The translations under genes were made by a program, and so were the position numbers. The notes beneath the pieces are model-generated. The model was given only the letters and a program-made list of their open reading frames with translations, had not been told where the DNA came from and searched no databases. DNA of 64,000 bases, taken from the NCBI RefSeq assembly GCF_019711685.1, contig NZ_JAIGYQ010000007.1:17589-81588 (forward strand). The letters run 5' to 3'. The stretch comes from Helicobacter turcicus. Lineage in GTDB: Bacteria > Campylobacterota > Campylobacteria > Campylobacterales > Helicobacteraceae. Shown in pieces: positions 37,327 through 47,669 of the stretch (its first letter is position 1; every line of letters starts with the position of its first letter).

Positions 37327-37392
37327 TTTGGTATTTCTTAATTTCTCTTTATTTAATATTTTGAAATCGGATTATAGCAAAAAATCGTAATT

Positions 37393-38385
37393 TTACACAA
37401 ACGCGACACTTTTTTTGCCATGTTCAAGTGTGCCTAAGATATAACCCTTAGATTCTTTAGCGACAAAATCTGCATCTTTAGAGTCTGTGATAAGCACCAT
37501 TCCAACGCCCATATTAAAAGTTCTGTATCTCTCTGTATCTTGGATGTAATAACAGAGCATTTCAAAAATAGGCAATTGTTGAATGTTTTTTTCTATGATT
37601 TTTGCACATACGCCCTCTGGTAGCACACGCGGTAAATTCTCAATCAATCCGCCTCCTGTGATATGGGCTAGAGCTTTAATTTTGTTTTGGAGTTTTTTAA
37701 AGGTTTGGACATATATCCTTGTGGGCGTAAGTAACGTTTCAATGAGTGGTTTGCCCTCAAAGTTGGAATCTAAAGTGATATTGTGTTTTTTTAGGATTTT
37801 GCGCACTAAAGAATAGCCATTAGAATGGATTCCACTACTTGGAAGCGCAATTAGCACATCGCCTACATTTGTTTGAAAAGGGCGTTCTACAACAGCACGT
37901 TCTGCAACCCCTACTGCAAATCCTGCTAAATCAAAGTCCTTGTCCCTATACATTCCGGGCATTTCAGCACTCTCTCCACCAATTAAAGCGCATTGTGCCT
38001 CTAAACAACCTTTTGTGATTCCGCTAATAACTTGCAGTGCCACATTTCTATCAAGTTTTCCTGTGGCATAATAGTCTAGAAAAAACATTGGCGTAGCAAA
38101 GTTGCAGATTAAGTCATTAACACACATTGCAACAAGATCTATTCCAACAGAGTTTAGGATTCCGCTATCAATAGCGAGTTTTAGTTTTGTGCCAACGCCG
38201 TCAGTAGCGGCTAAAATTACAGGTTCTTTGTAACCACTAGGAAGTAAAAATGCGCCACTAAAAGAGCCAAGCCCACCTAACACATTTGGGGTAAAAGTCT
38301 GCTTCACAAGTCCTTTTAAATCCTCTACAAGAGCGTTCCCTTCAGCAATATTTACGCCAGAATCTTCATAATTTAGTTTATCCAT
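37393..38385 (-). CDS. purM: Phosphoribosylformylglycinamidine cyclo-ligase (AIR synthetase)
   Basis: PurM makes aminoimidazole ribotide in purine synthesis. Family motifs are the start LNYEDSGVNIAEGNALV, LPSGYKEPVILAATDGVGTKL and ALIGGESAEMPGMY. The open frame extends to 38430, but the ATG at 38385 matches the known N-terminus and the extra 15 residues are hydrophobic and unlike the family. That gives 330 residues. Upstream is a divergent 150-base gap to ppk. Confidence 0.94.
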   Translation of the reverse strand: MDKLNYEDSGVNIAEGNALVEDLKGLVKQTFTPNVLGGLGSFSGAFLLPSGYKEPVILAATDGVGTKLKLAIDSGILNSVGIDLVAMCVNDLICNFATPMFFLDYYATGKLDRNVALQVISGITKGCLEAQCALIGGESAEMPGMYRDKDFDLAGFAVGVAERAVVERPFQTNVGDVLIALPSSGIHSNGYSLVRKILKKHNITLDSNFEGKPLIETLLTPTRIYVQTFKKLQNKIKALAHITGGGLIENLPRVLPEGVCAKIIEKNIQQLPIFEMLCYYIQDTERYRTFNMGVGMVLITDSKDADFVAKESKGYILGTLEHGKKSVAFV

Positions 38386-38532
38386 CTTTAATCCCGCACA
38401 AATTTCTAGTGCAATAATACACAAAAGCAACTTAAAGCTTACAAATTCTAGTGATTCTGTAATTTTTCAAGGCAAATTTAACGCAATTCTCTATATAATG
38501 AAGCGAATCTACATTAAACACAAGGGGTTGAA

Positions 38533-40638
38533 ATGTCACAAGCGACTTTAAATAAAGCTACTAATTTTATTAACCGCGAATTGTCTTGGTTGCGCTTTAA
38601 TACGCGTGTTTTAAGTGAGGCGCAAGATTCTAATAATCCGCTTTTAGAGCGCCTTAAATTTATCGCAATTTATGGCACAAATCTAGATGAATTTTATATG
38701 GTTCGTGTTGCAGGATTAAAACGTCTTTATAGCGCATATATTACAGAGAGTGGTCCTGATAGGCTTACTCCAAAAGACCAGCTAGAGCAGATTAGAAGTT
38801 ATTTAAAAGCTGAAAAAAAGTGCTTGGAGGCTTGTTATTTTGAGATTAAAGGAGAGCTTGGTAAGCTTGGGCTACACATTAAAACTTATGCACAAGGCAA
38901 TAAGCAAGAAAAGCAAGAATTGCAGCAGTATTTTTTAAACCATCTTTATCCTATTGTCGTGCCAATTGCTGTGGATGCGACACACCCTTTTCCACACTTA
39001 AATAACCTTAGTTATGTTTTAGCATTAAAACTTCAAAATTTAGACAATCCTAGTGAAATTAAGTTTGGAATGACACGCATTTCAAGAATGCTTCCGGGTT
39101 TTGTGCGCTTAGGCGATACTTATTTTTACACCGATTCTATTGTGGCAGAATTTACAAATGAGCTGTTTCCGAGCTTCAAAGTGTTAAGTTGGACTGCATT
39201 TAGGGTTACAAGAAATGCAGATATGGAGATTGAAGAAGAAGAGGGTGATGATTTTATGGCTTTAATGACAGAGGGGCTAAAATCACGTCGAAAAGGAGAG
39301 ATTATCCGCTTAGAAATTGGAAAAACTGATGATGAGGAGCTAAAAAACTTTATCACGCAATACATTCAAGTTACTCCAGAGGATATTTATGAATGTGAAG
39401 TGCCTATGAATTCTAATATTCTTTGGGAGATTGTGGGAAATAAAAATTTTGCAAAACTTACATTCCCAAATTATACTTCCAAGATTCTGCCCCCACTAGA
39501 TTCTAATGCGAATATTTTTTCTGTGCTAGATAGTCAAGACATTTTAAGCTTTCAACCTTATGAGAGTTTTGACCCTGTGGTGAATTTTATCCAAAGTGCA
39601 GCAAAAGATCCCGATGTGTTTTCTATCCGTATGACTCTCTATCGTGTAGGTAAAAACTCGCCCATTGTAAAAGCACTTATTGAAGCAGCAGAAAATGGCA
39701 AACAAGTTACAGCATTAGTGGAATTAAAAGCAAGATTTGATGAAGAAAATAACTTGCATTGGGCTAGAGCATTGGAATCTGCTGGAGCGCATGTGATTTA
39801 TGGTGTGCCCGGGCTTAAAGTACATGCAAAAATTGCTTTGGTGATTAAGAGCATAGGCAAGGAATTGCGCGAATATGTGCATTTAAGCACAGGAAATTAC
39901 AATCCTAGCACAGCCAAAATTTATACAGATATTAGTTTTATGACCTCTAAGCGTGCATTTACGCAAGATGCTACAAAGTTCTTCCATAATCTCTCTGGAT
40001 TTTCTCATAAATCTAAACTTAATGTGTTGCTTGCAGCACCTTTACAAATCAAATCAAAAATTTTAGATTTAATTGAGAATGAGGCAAAAATGGGGAGCGA
40101 AGGGCATATTGTCTTAAAAGCGAATTCTGTGGTGGATACCGATGTGATTTTAGCACTTTATAAAGCTTCTAATGCAGGCGTGAAGATTGATTTAATTGTG
40201 CGTGGAATTTGCTGTTTGCGACCGGGGATAAAAGGTGTGAGTGAGAATATTCGTGTGATTTCCATTGTTGGCAAATATTTAGAACACGCAAGGATTTATT
40301 ATTTTAAACATGCAGAAGTGCCAATCTACTTTGCAAGTGCTGATTTAATGCCGCGAAACTTAGAGCGCCGTGTGGAATTAATGACACCTGTTTTTGATGA
40401 TGAGTTAGCTAACAAACTCTTTAGAATCATAAAAATCCAAAGTGAGGACAATGCTAAAGCGCATGAATTATGTGCTGATGGAGAATACAAAAAACTTAAC
40501 CCAAAGGAAAATGAAAAACTTATTAATAGCCAAAAAATGTTAGAGGAGCATACAAATACGCTCTATTCTTCATTAAAACAAGAAGAACGTGCGGTTAAAG
40601 CAAAAAAACTCGCAAATAGAATGTTTAAAGAAAGTTAA
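38533..40638 (+). CDS. ppk: Polyphosphate kinase 1
   Basis: PPK1 makes inorganic polyphosphate from ATP. The N-terminal FINRELSWLRFNTRVLSEA is diagnostic, and the two phospholipase-D-like lobes carry the catalytic histidines (LKVHAKIALV and EHARIYYF). Its 701 residues are standard. CAAGGGGTTGAA precedes the ATG. It is a single gene, followed by a strong hairpin. Confidence 0.96.
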   Translation: MSQATLNKATNFINRELSWLRFNTRVLSEAQDSNNPLLERLKFIAIYGTNLDEFYMVRVAGLKRLYSAYITESGPDRLTPKDQLEQIRSYLKAEKKCLEACYFEIKGELGKLGLHIKTYAQGNKQEKQELQQYFLNHLYPIVVPIAVDATHPFPHLNNLSYVLALKLQNLDNPSEIKFGMTRISRMLPGFVRLGDTYFYTDSIVAEFTNELFPSFKVLSWTAFRVTRNADMEIEEEEGDDFMALMTEGLKSRRKGEIIRLEIGKTDDEELKNFITQYIQVTPEDIYECEVPMNSNILWEIVGNKNFAKLTFPNYTSKILPPLDSNANIFSVLDSQDILSFQPYESFDPVVNFIQSAAKDPDVFSIRMTLYRVGKNSPIVKALIEAAENGKQVTALVELKARFDEENNLHWARALESAGAHVIYGVPGLKVHAKIALVIKSIGKELREYVHLSTGNYNPSTAKIYTDISFMTSKRAFTQDATKFFHNLSGFSHKSKLNVLLAAPLQIKSKILDLIENEAKMGSEGHIVLKANSVVDTDVILALYKASNAGVKIDLIVRGICCLRPGIKGVSENIRVISIVGKYLEHARIYYFKHAEVPIYFASADLMPRNLERRVELMTPVFDDELANKLFRIIKIQSEDNAKAHELCADGEYKKLNPKENEKLINSQKMLEEHTNTLYSSLKQEERAVKAKKLANRMFKES

Positions 40639-40661
40639 AATCTGTAAGAGACAAAAGACTA

Positions 40662-40697
40662 AAAGGGATTTCTTAAGAAAAAGTTTGAAATCCCTTT
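40662..40697. terminator. Perfect 11-bp hairpin between ppk and hemB
   Basis: AAAGGGATTTC (40662-40672) pairs exactly with GAAATCCCTTT (40687-40697) around a 14-base loop. There is no long T-run on either strand, so a bidirectional or factor-assisted terminator for the convergent ppk and hemB ends is the likely role. Confidence 0.5.
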
Positions 40698-40846
40698 AGC
40701 TCCTGTAAAATCTATGATTTAGATTCTGTGTTATAAAATTAGTATGGAATCTATTTAAAATTTTGTATTATAAGTTTGTAATTGCAATTATCTATTTAGG
40801 GGTTTGTTTTAGATTCTAAATTTATGCAATAACAAATATTTTTACT

Positions 40847-41818
40847 TTAAACTTTAAGTAATTTTGCAATCTCTTTTGCATGGTAGGTGATGATAATATC
40901 CGCCCCAGCACGTTTGAAGCTTAATATCGTCTCCATTAATACGCGCTCATAATCAATTAGTCCAGCCTTTTGGGCAAGTTTTAACATTGCATATTCCCCA
41001 CTAACATTATACACTGCTAGAGGAAGTAGGCTCTTCTCTCTAATATCACGCACTATATCAAGATAAGCAAGAGCGGGTTTTACCATTAAAATATCTGCCC
41101 CCTGTGCTTCATCTTCTAAGCTTTCTAATATAGCTTCTCTGCGGTTTGCTGGGTTTTGCTGATAGCTTTTTCTATCTCCAAAACTTGGTGTGCTTTGTGC
41201 GACATCACGAAAAGGTCCATAATAACCACTAGCAAATTTTGTAGAATAACTCATTAGCGGAATATGAGAGAATCCCGCATTATCTAAGGCTTGTCGCAAG
41301 GATAGAATCATTCCATCTAACATTCCGCTTGGGGCAATCAAGTCCGCACCGGCTTTTGCTAATATAAGTGCTTGTTTGTTTAAGATTTCTAGTGTTAAGT
41401 CATTATCCACACTTTGAAGTTTTGGGTTTAGGATTCCGCAATGTCCGTGGTCTGTGTATTCGCAAAAACATAAATCTACACAGAGTAGAAGATTCGGAAA
41501 CTGCGCTTTAATTGCACGCAAGGCTTGAGCAATAATTCCTTGTTCGCTTAATGCTTCAGAACCCACACTATCTTTGAGAGATGGAATTCCAAAAAGCATT
41601 ACTGCATTAATACCTAGCAATTCTAGTTCAGCACATTCCTTTAGTGCATTATCAATGCTAAGTTGATATACATCTGGCATGCTTGCAATGGAGTTTTTGA
41701 TATTTTTTCCATGGACGATAAAAAGAGGGTAAATCAAATCTTGGGTGCGCACGTTGTTTTCTTCAACGAGGTTACGTACAATGCTATTTAGTCTAACTCT
41801 TCGCAAACGTTTAAACAT
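40847..41818 (-). CDS. hemB: Delta-aminolevulinic acid dehydratase (porphobilinogen synthase)
   Basis: HemB joins two aminolevulinates to porphobilinogen in haem synthesis. Schiff-base lysines lie in the [16 protein letters not shown] and [16 protein letters not shown] motifs; the metal-site loop [19 protein letters not shown] carries the cysteines of the zinc type. Its 323 residues are standard. It is downstream of arsS by 9 bases, as in H. pylori. Confidence 0.95.
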   Translation of the reverse strand: MFKRLRRVRLNSIVRNLVEENNVRTQDLIYPLFIVHGKNIKNSIASMPDVYQLSIDNALKECAELELLGINAVMLFGIPSLKDSVGSEALSEQGIIAQALRAIKAQFPNLLLCVDLCFCEYTDHGHCGILNPKLQSVDNDLTLEILNKQALILAKAGADLIAPSGMLDGMILSLRQALDNAGFSHIPLMSYSTKFASGYYGPFRDVAQSTPSFGDRKSYQQNPANRREAILESLEDEAQGADILMVKPALAYLDIVRDIREKSLLPLAVYNVSGEYAMLKLAQKAGLIDYERVLMETILSFKRAGADIIITYHAKEIAKLLKV

Positions 41819-41827
41819 AAGATTCCT

Positions 41828-43066
41828 TTATTTTAGATTTTGGGCAAGCACACCCTTTATAGTAAAAATATTCACATCATTGCTATGTGTGTAATCAATG
41901 GCTAAGCCCTGCGATTCTAGTGTGCTTTTTACAATATATATTCCAAGCCCAAGCCCACCATTTTTATTGGATTTTGTATCTTTAAAAAATGGTTTAGAGT
42001 GGTCTTTGAGTGTGTAGGGCAAGGGAGCACCAAAGTTTAGAATCTCTAAATCACTCCCTTTAATACGTAATTCTACTTTGCCTCTGCTTTTGTATTTTAG
42101 TGCATTATCTAGCAGGTTTTTTACAGCTAAAGTTAGCATTTCAAAATCACAATGTAAAACATAATTTTCACTAGGCAAGATAAAAAACTCTTGGATTTGT
42201 GTTTCATCTAAAAGTAGCATTGTAAAAGCCTGATGTAAAATGTCCTTTAACGTATAATTTTGCTTATTTGGACAATAATTGCGTGAGCTAAGCTCTTCAA
42301 TTTTAGCAAATTCGTTAATTAAAGAATTTAAGCGGTCAAACACACTACACAAACGTTCTTTATACACAGAATTCTCAATCATTTCTGCTGTAATTCTACC
42401 CTTTGTAATAGGCGTCTTTAGTTCGTGCATAATGGCGCGCAAAAACAAATGACGCGATTGATTAAGTGCATTAATTTTTTCTACCGCATTTTCAAATTCG
42501 CGTGAGAGTTCGCCGATTTCATCATTTTGGTTAATTTTGCAATTAATATTTGTCTGCCCATTAGCAAATTTTTTAATCTCCTTGCGTAGGGTTTTAAGGG
42601 GTAAGATACTCTTAATCACAAGGACAAATAAAAAGATAACAACCAAAAATGCAAAAAATGTGATGAGGTAGTAGTTAAAGAGTTTGTTTTTATGCAAATC
42701 ACCATAGAGCTTCCATTCTGTTGGGGTTTGGAGGAATAAATACACACCATTTTCTTGCTTGATAATTTTGGCAATGATTCCGCTTGTTAAGTTTGGAGTT
42801 AGATGATTTTCAAACTTTTCTAGCACATTTTCGTCTTGGATTTGCCATAGTCCTAGCTCATAGAGGTATTTTTCAATCAAATCCACATTACCTCCAAAGC
42901 GCACAAGTTGGTTTATTGTAGCTAAAAATTGATTATATTTTAGTTGGTTTTCTAGGTTTTCTTTATGAATCTCTTCGCGGATAAAATAGTAAGAAAATGC
43001 ACTTAATCCGATGATTGCCACGACAAATAAAATGGAAATTTTGACAATAATGGAGTTTTTAATCAT
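41828..43066 (-). CDS. arsS: Sensor histidine kinase ArsS (acid-responsive)
   Basis: This two-component kinase has an N-terminal membrane helix, a periplasmic sensor of about 110 residues (residues 30-140), a second helix ([20 protein letters not shown]) and a HAMP segment. The phospho-acceptor motif [15 protein letters not shown] and an ATPase domain ([23 protein letters not shown]) follow. Its partner arsR overlaps it by 8 bases and hemB follows. In H. pylori this arrangement is the essential ArsRS system that controls urease and acid adaptation. The orthology rests on order and likeness. Confidence 0.9.
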   Translation of the reverse strand: MIKNSIIVKISILFVVAIIGLSAFSYYFIREEIHKENLENQLKYNQFLATINQLVRFGGNVDLIEKYLYELGLWQIQDENVLEKFENHLTPNLTSGIIAKIIKQENGVYLFLQTPTEWKLYGDLHKNKLFNYYLITFFAFLVVIFLFVLVIKSILPLKTLRKEIKKFANGQTNINCKINQNDEIGELSREFENAVEKINALNQSRHLFLRAIMHELKTPITKGRITAEMIENSVYKERLCSVFDRLNSLINEFAKIEELSSRNYCPNKQNYTLKDILHQAFTMLLLDETQIQEFFILPSENYVLHCDFEMLTLAVKNLLDNALKYKSRGKVELRIKGSDLEILNFGAPLPYTLKDHSKPFFKDTKSNKNGGLGLGIYIVKSTLESQGLAIDYTHSNDVNIFTIKGVLAQNLK

Positions 43067-43742
43067 TTTTTAATTGTAGTTTATAGCCAATTCCACGCAC
43101 AGAGAATATAAATTTCTTGCCATTTTTTTCAATTTTGGAGCGCAAACGTCCAATAATGACATCAATGCTTTTATTGCTAGAATCTGGATTAATAGAATCT
43201 GCATGTGTTGCAATAGAGTCACGCGTTAATGCTTGATTTACATTTTCTAGCATAAAGCATAGAATTTCATACTCGGCTTTGGTTAGTTCAAGAAGCTCGC
43301 CATTTAAATAGATTTCTCTACTCCCTTTCTCAAGGCGAAAAGGAAGAATAGAGATTTCTGTATTATCTAGGTTTTTTGTTAAGTTATATCTACGAAGGAC
43401 ACTATGAATTCTTGCGATGAGTTCTTTAGGATCATAGGGTTTTGGAATATAATCATCAGCACCATATTCTAGCCCTAAGACTCTATCATCTATATCGTGT
43501 CTTGCAGAAGAGATTATTATTGGGATACGCTTTTCTTTCGCGACCTTCTTGCAAACTTCCAGCCCATCTAAGTTTGGGAGTGTTAGATCTAAAAGAAGGA
43601 GGTCAAAATGCCGAGTGCTTATTGCACTCATACCAGTATATGGTTCATCATAATTTGTTACATTAATATCATGAGCTTTCAAGTATTCACTAAGAATGGT
43701 CGCAAGCTCTAAATCGTCTTCTATCATTAACACTTCTAGCAT
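43059..43742 (-). CDS. arsR: Response regulator ArsR (OmpR family)
   Basis: This 227-residue regulator has a receiver domain with the acidic pocket (MIEDDLELA), phospho-Asp in [15 protein letters not shown] and conserved Lys in [12 protein letters not shown] winged-helix DNA-binding domain follows ([30 protein letters not shown]). AGGAAGATACC precedes the ATG. In H. pylori the orthologue is essential and activates acid-response genes. The 262 bases upstream contain two small hairpins and presumably its promoter. Confidence 0.92.
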   Translation of the reverse strand: MLEVLMIEDDLELATILSEYLKAHDINVTNYDEPYTGMSAISTRHFDLLLLDLTLPNLDGLEVCKKVAKEKRIPIIISSARHDIDDRVLGLEYGADDYIPKPYDPKELIARIHSVLRRYNLTKNLDNTEISILPFRLEKGSREIYLNGELLELTKAEYEILCFMLENVNQALTRDSIATHADSINPDSSNKSIDVIIGRLRSKIEKNGKKFIFSVRGIGYKLQLKND

Positions 43743-44004
43743 GGTATCTTCCTAACAAAAAGGAGGATTGGGTATTTTAGGGGGTTAAATAAAAATCTAG
43801 GAAAATACCTGCTAGAAAAAATAATATTTTCAAAGAACCTACTCACACTAAGTGTCCTTAAACAAAGGAGGAGTGGATGAAATACATTTCCTAAAAGGAA
43901 AACCAAACCTAACTTTGCGTTAAGCTTGTCTCTCAACTCATCCCGTTGAGATGGCGAAATTATAAACACAAATAGTAAATCAAAAGTAAATAAATAAAAT
44001 TTAT

Positions 44005-44406
44005 TCATTTTTTATTCTTTTTTTCATCAATAATGGCTAGAGTGTATTCTAAAAAGTTTAGAACCATATCAACCTTGCTTTCTATATTGCGGTTATTTGG
44101 CGATTGTAAGCCTTCAAATAGCACGAGGATTCTCTCTTGTAGAGCGTTTAAAAATTTCTCCTCTTCTAAATAATGCTTACTTAGCAACGCTTTTAGCTCT
44201 TCTGTATTTTTGAATTCTAGCTTCTCAATTTTGCGTGTGTAAGGGCTTTGTGTGTCTATACTTTTGTCATTTTGTTTGGAGGGAAGTACATCTAAAAGCG
44301 CATCCCGTTCTAGTGCTTGGGATTCAAAAGCGGGTTTGGAATCCGACGATTCCGCGTTTGTATCGATCTCGGCTAAGGTTTGTAAAATCGCTTCTTTTAA
44401 TTCCAT
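44005..44406 (-). CDS. CiaD-like domain protein
   Basis: The ATG at 44406, overlapping the TPR gene by 10 bases, gives 133 residues. An acidic, probably disordered N-terminal half is followed by a helical C-terminal domain: EEEKFLNALQERILVLFEGLQ...MVLNFLEYTLAIIDEK. This tail resembles the C-terminal domain of Campylobacter invasion antigen CiaD, a family often misnamed 2-oxoglutarate:acceptor oxidoreductase in Helicobacter annotations (recalled, not searched). It is linked to a small TPR gene and arsR. The function in Helicobacter is unknown. Confidence 0.6.
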   Translation of the reverse strand: MELKEAILQTLAEIDTNAESSDSKPAFESQALERDALLDVLPSKQNDKSIDTQSPYTRKIEKLEFKNTEELKALLSKHYLEEEKFLNALQERILVLFEGLQSPNNRNIESKVDMVLNFLEYTLAIIDEKKNKK

Positions 44407-44645
44407 AATTGCAATAACCACCTTTCAAATTCGTTAAACTCAACACTGCTATCCATCTGAATAAATAAGCTTAGCATGTCTTCGTTAGCTTTTCCGTAGT
44501 TTTTGCGGTTGCTAACTAGGCGTTTTAGCGCAATTTTGGCTTCTGTATTGCTGGGGTCTTCTTCTAAAATTGCTTTATAAATCTCCGCAGCCTCGTGGCG
44601 ATGCCCTTGAATTTCATAAATACTAGCAAGTGTTAGGGTTTTCAT
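44397..44645 (-). CDS. Small TPR-like protein
   Basis: This 82-residue protein contains one clear tetratricopeptide unit (TLASIYEIQGHRHEAAEIYKAILEEDP) followed by NTEAKIALKRL and a hydrophobic tail ending WLLQLWN. AAAAGGTGCGTT lies before the ATG. It overlaps the CiaD-like gene and is probably translated with it; the TPR suggests it binds that partner (inference). Confidence 0.7.
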   Translation of the reverse strand: MKTLTLASIYEIQGHRHEAAEIYKAILEEDPSNTEAKIALKRLVSNRKNYGKANEDMLSLFIQMDSSVEFNEFERWLLQLWN

Positions 44646-44772
44646 AACGCACCTTTTAAAGCGGATATTCTAGCATAATTTTTGGTGTTGTGGCATTTTT
44701 GGAATCTTAAAGAGTTATTTTGTTGATAGGGATTATACTTTCTTAAGTAAAATGCAAAAGTAATCAAGGAGA

Positions 44773-45093
44773 ATGATGCAATATTATGGGAAAAATCATC
44801 AAAGCTTAGCCCAAGCAATTTTTAAAGAGGATTTACCAAAGGTTATTGGCACACAAGAGTGGGTGATTGTGGATATTAGAATGCCGCTAGATTTTATGGA
44901 TGGACATTTAAAAGGAGCGGTAAATATCACAACACAAGAAGAGTTGCAAACCCTTTTAAACAACAATGCAGACAAAAAGATTTTATTGAATTGTTATAGT
45001 GGGCATACGGTTTCTTTATTAGGAAGTGATTTAGTCAATAGCGGCTATACAAATGTATATTTTTTAGATGAAGAAATCAGTCGTTGTTTGTGA
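44773..45093 (+). CDS. Single-domain rhodanese-like protein
   Basis: This 106-residue rhodanese fold has IVDIRMPLDFMDGHLKGAVNI (the Cdc25/rhodanese box) and the active-site loop LLNCYSGHTVS with the catalytic cysteine. Such proteins move sulfur as a persulfide or act in redox. AAGGAGA precedes the ATG pair (44773 or 44776). It is a lone plus-strand gene between minus-strand blocks, so no pathway is indicated. Confidence 0.85.
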   Translation: MMQYYGKNHQSLAQAIFKEDLPKVIGTQEWVIVDIRMPLDFMDGHLKGAVNITTQEELQTLLNNNADKKILLNCYSGHTVSLLGSDLVNSGYTNVYFLDEEISRCL

Positions 45094-45107
45094 GGATTCT
45101 GTAAAAT

Positions 45108-45842
45108 TTAGTATTTTTTAGCGCAAACAAAAAGTGTGTGGTAAGTAAGAACGTTTTGGAATCTTTTTTCATAAAGATTTAAATGTGCTTTTGTAAGTGC
45201 AAAATGGCTTTTTAGTGCATTAACTCCGGTGTTTTTGAGGTGCTTAAATACGTTTAGCGGATTCTCAAACTGCAAATTCTGCACACACTCAAAGGAATCC
45301 AAAATCTTACAATCGCATAAAAGCTCCGAGTAATCTTGTAAGTCTAAATAATCAAGGCTTAGGTTAAATAGAGTTTTTAGTTCTTTGAAATTACTTTTTC
45401 CAAAAGTGCTAAACAATAAGATTCCACCTTTTTTTAATTTCTTGCTTAAAAAAGGGAGTAAGGTGTGCTGGTTGCCCCATTGTAATGCTGCATTTGATAG
45501 GATACAATCAAAGCGCAAAGCATTAGGCAAAATGGAGTCTAAGTGCTCAAAATCCCCCTGTATGAAGGTAATATTGGAATCTACAAATGCGCTAGAAAAA
45601 TCCACCAAATCAATGGCGTAATAACTCTCAAACAAATAGGACTTTATAATGGCTTTGCTAAAATCTCCATTGCCACAACCTAGCTCTAAGAGAGTCCCTA
45701 AGCTATTATTTATGCGGATTGAAACATGCTCTTTTAGAAGTTTTAGTAGGGTTTCTTGCATTGCATATTGGATTGTGGCGTTTTTTTTATAGGTGATTTT
45801 GGAATTGTAAAATCGCCTTTTGATGCAGTCTTTTTGGAGCAT
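45108..45842 (-). CDS. bioC: Malonyl-ACP O-methyltransferase
   Basis: This SAM methyltransferase caps malonyl-ACP so that fatty-acid synthesis can build the pimelate chain of biotin. Motif I is TLLELGCGNGDFSKA and DCILSNAALQWGNQ is the post-motif region typical of BioC. The ATG at 45842 overlaps the bioG stop as TAATG, and is preferred over a TTG at 45854. That gives 244 residues. It is the last gene of bioF-bioG-bioC, the same order as in Campylobacter. Confidence 0.88.
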   Translation of the reverse strand: MLQKDCIKRRFYNSKITYKKNATIQYAMQETLLKLLKEHVSIRINNSLGTLLELGCGNGDFSKAIIKSYLFESYYAIDLVDFSSAFVDSNITFIQGDFEHLDSILPNALRFDCILSNAALQWGNQHTLLPFLSKKLKKGGILLFSTFGKSNFKELKTLFNLSLDYLDLQDYSELLCDCKILDSFECVQNLQFENPLNVFKHLKNTGVNALKSHFALTKAHLNLYEKRFQNVLTYHTLFVCAKKY

Positions 45843-46498
45843 TAAAGGTTCCAATCAAAAAAGGCAAAATGTGGTGCATTAATTGGAATTGTTTTTGTGT
45901 TTGTGCTTTGCCAAAAGGCATTTTGAGCTTGTGGGCTAAAGATTAAATCCCTCAAAGATACAACAGCAAAATCCCAAGAAATAGGCACTAAAAGTGTGCT
46001 ATGTGTTGCACAAGATTCCATAAAAAATGCAAGCTCGGCACACAAGGTGTTGGAATCTAAAAAGACAAAATTGTGTGCTTTATCCAAGTGTTCGCTAAAA
46101 AGATTGCTTTTAAAATGCTTTAGTGCTAAATCTCCATTTGTAGCAAAATGCTTGTATGTGCGCCTAAATAGTGCTGGTGGGATTCCATAGTCTTTTTGGA
46201 TTCCATATTCTGTGCCATTAATGGCGATTATTTTATGGGGTTTAAAAGCATAGGTATTTAGAAAAATGCGCGCAACAAAAACTCCCATAGAAAAGGCGAT
46301 AAGTGTAATTTTGGAATCTTTTGGTAAGGAATGTAATGTTTCTAAAAGAGGGTTGAAATCTAAATGTGCGTAATGGTGCAAAACTAGGGCATCGCAATGT
46401 TTTGGGATAAAGGGTAAAAAGTGGCTAGGGTGTGCGCCAAAACCTCCAAAAAAAAGTATGATTTCTTTTTTGTTATTCAAGGCTTTAAAGAGTTGCAT
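45842..46498 (-). CDS. bioG: Pimeloyl-ACP methyl ester esterase BioG (DUF452)
   Basis: BioG removes the methyl cap from pimeloyl-ACP; it replaces BioH in many Campylobacterota. The start KEIILFFGGFGAHPSHF and nucleophile elbow LIAFSMGVFVARIF are characteristic of the family, with a C-terminal His in NAPHFAFFDWNL. Its 218 residues fit. It overlaps bioF by 14 bases and bioC by one. Confidence 0.88.
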   Translation of the reverse strand: MQLFKALNNKKEIILFFGGFGAHPSHFLPFIPKHCDALVLHHYAHLDFNPLLETLHSLPKDSKITLIAFSMGVFVARIFLNTYAFKPHKIIAINGTEYGIQKDYGIPPALFRRTYKHFATNGDLALKHFKSNLFSEHLDKAHNFVFLDSNTLCAELAFFMESCATHSTLLVPISWDFAVVSLRDLIFSPQAQNAFWQSTNTKTIPINAPHFAFFDWNL

Positions 46499-47669
46499 TA
46501 GAAATCTTTTTTAAAACTACACAAAGTGCTTCTAGCTGTTCTTCTTGCATATTTGCACAAAGCGAGAAGCGAAGCAAGGCTTTATTTTTTTGGACGGTTG
46601 GGGATTTTATCGCAGGGGCAAAGTAGCCTTCTTTATTAAGTGTTTTTGCAAAATGCACAGCTTTTAGATTTTCTCCTAAAACTAGACTAATGATATTATA
46701 ATCTCCTAAAATTTCATAGTCTAACTCCTTTTGTAAAAGCGTCTTAAAATGTCGGCTTAAATGTGCTAAATGTGTTCTTTGTAGTTCTAGTTTAGGAAGC
46801 TCTAGAAAGGCAAAGAGGGTACGTGCTATATTAATAGGTGGTAGGGCAGTAGAGTAGATAAGGGAGCGCGCTGTATTAATAAAATATTCTTTGAATACTC
46901 TATGGCATAGCACACAAGCACCCACTGAAGAGAGAGCTTTTCCAAAGGTTAGCACAAGAAAATCTATTTTTTCTAGTAAGTTTAAATGCGCACAAAGTCC
47001 TAGTCCATTTTCTCCAAAACCTCCAATACTATGGGCTTCATCAATATACAAATACACATTGTTAAATTTTTCCTTTAGCGCAACAAGTTCCCGCAAAGGC
47101 GTAAAATCACCCTCCATACTAAAAAGTCCCTCACTTAAAATCACAATAGAATCATAGTGCTGCGCATTTTCCTCTAATAAGTATTTGAGTGCTTCCATAT
47201 TATTGTGGGTATAACGTTTTAAGTTTGGCTTTTTAAAGCCCTTTAATCCGTCAATATGGCTTGCGTGGATAGATTTGTCTGCAATAAATAATGTATTTAA
47301 CGCACTTAATGCGCCTAGAACACCTATATTTGCGTGATAGCCACTATTAAAAAGTAGGGCTTCTTTGCCAAAGAGTGTTTTTAAATGCACTTCTAGTAAA
47401 TTATAAATTTCAAAGTTTCCACTAAGTAGACGTGAAGAGGAGGCACTAAAGTGGCAGTGGTCTTTAAAGAGTGCGGAATCCAAGAAGCGGATATTAAAGT
47501 CTGTATTATTAGAGAGTCCTAAATAATCATTGCTTGCAAAATTTAAAAGTGTGGAATCTTGAGTGGTGAGCGTTAAACCATTGTGTTTTTGCGGAGTTAG
47601 GGTGCGATAGTTGGAATCTTTTTTTAAAGATTCCAAATGTGCTAAAGCTTGGGAATGTAGAGATTGCAT
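46485..47669 (-). CDS. bioF: 8-amino-7-oxononanoate synthase
   Basis: This PLP enzyme condenses pimeloyl-ACP with alanine in biotin synthesis. The PLP-lysine motif FLVLTFGKALSSVGACVL and the LYIDEAHSIGGFGENGLGL motif are visible, as is the LFNSGYHANIGVLGAL region. Its 394 residues are standard. The start ATG overlaps the carA stop as TAATG, so it is coupled to the pyrimidine/arginine gene carA. Confidence 0.93.
   Translation of the reverse strand: MQSLHSQALAHLESLKKDSNYRTLTPQKHNGLTLTTQDSTLLNFASNDYLGLSNNTDFNIRFLDSALFKDHCHFSASSSRLLSGNFEIYNLLEVHLKTLFGKEALLFNSGYHANIGVLGALSALNTLFIADKSIHASHIDGLKGFKKPNLKRYTHNNMEALKYLLEENAQHYDSIVILSEGLFSMEGDFTPLRELVALKEKFNNVYLYIDEAHSIGGFGENGLGLCAHLNLLEKIDFLVLTFGKALSSVGACVLCHRVFKEYFINTARSLIYSTALPPINIARTLFAFLELPKLELQRTHLAHLSRHFKTLLQKELDYEILGDYNIISLVLGENLKAVHFAKTLNKEGYFAPAIKSPTVQKNKALLRFSLCANMQEEQLEALCVVLKKISNATL

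Noticed and set aside
43736..44008. A 90-residue minus-strand open frame between the CiaD-like gene and arsR
   Set aside because: It overlaps the arsR start, has no ribosome-binding site suited to its ATG, and its translation is a mix of Phe/Leu/Arg codons expected from an AT-rich spacer with hairpins.
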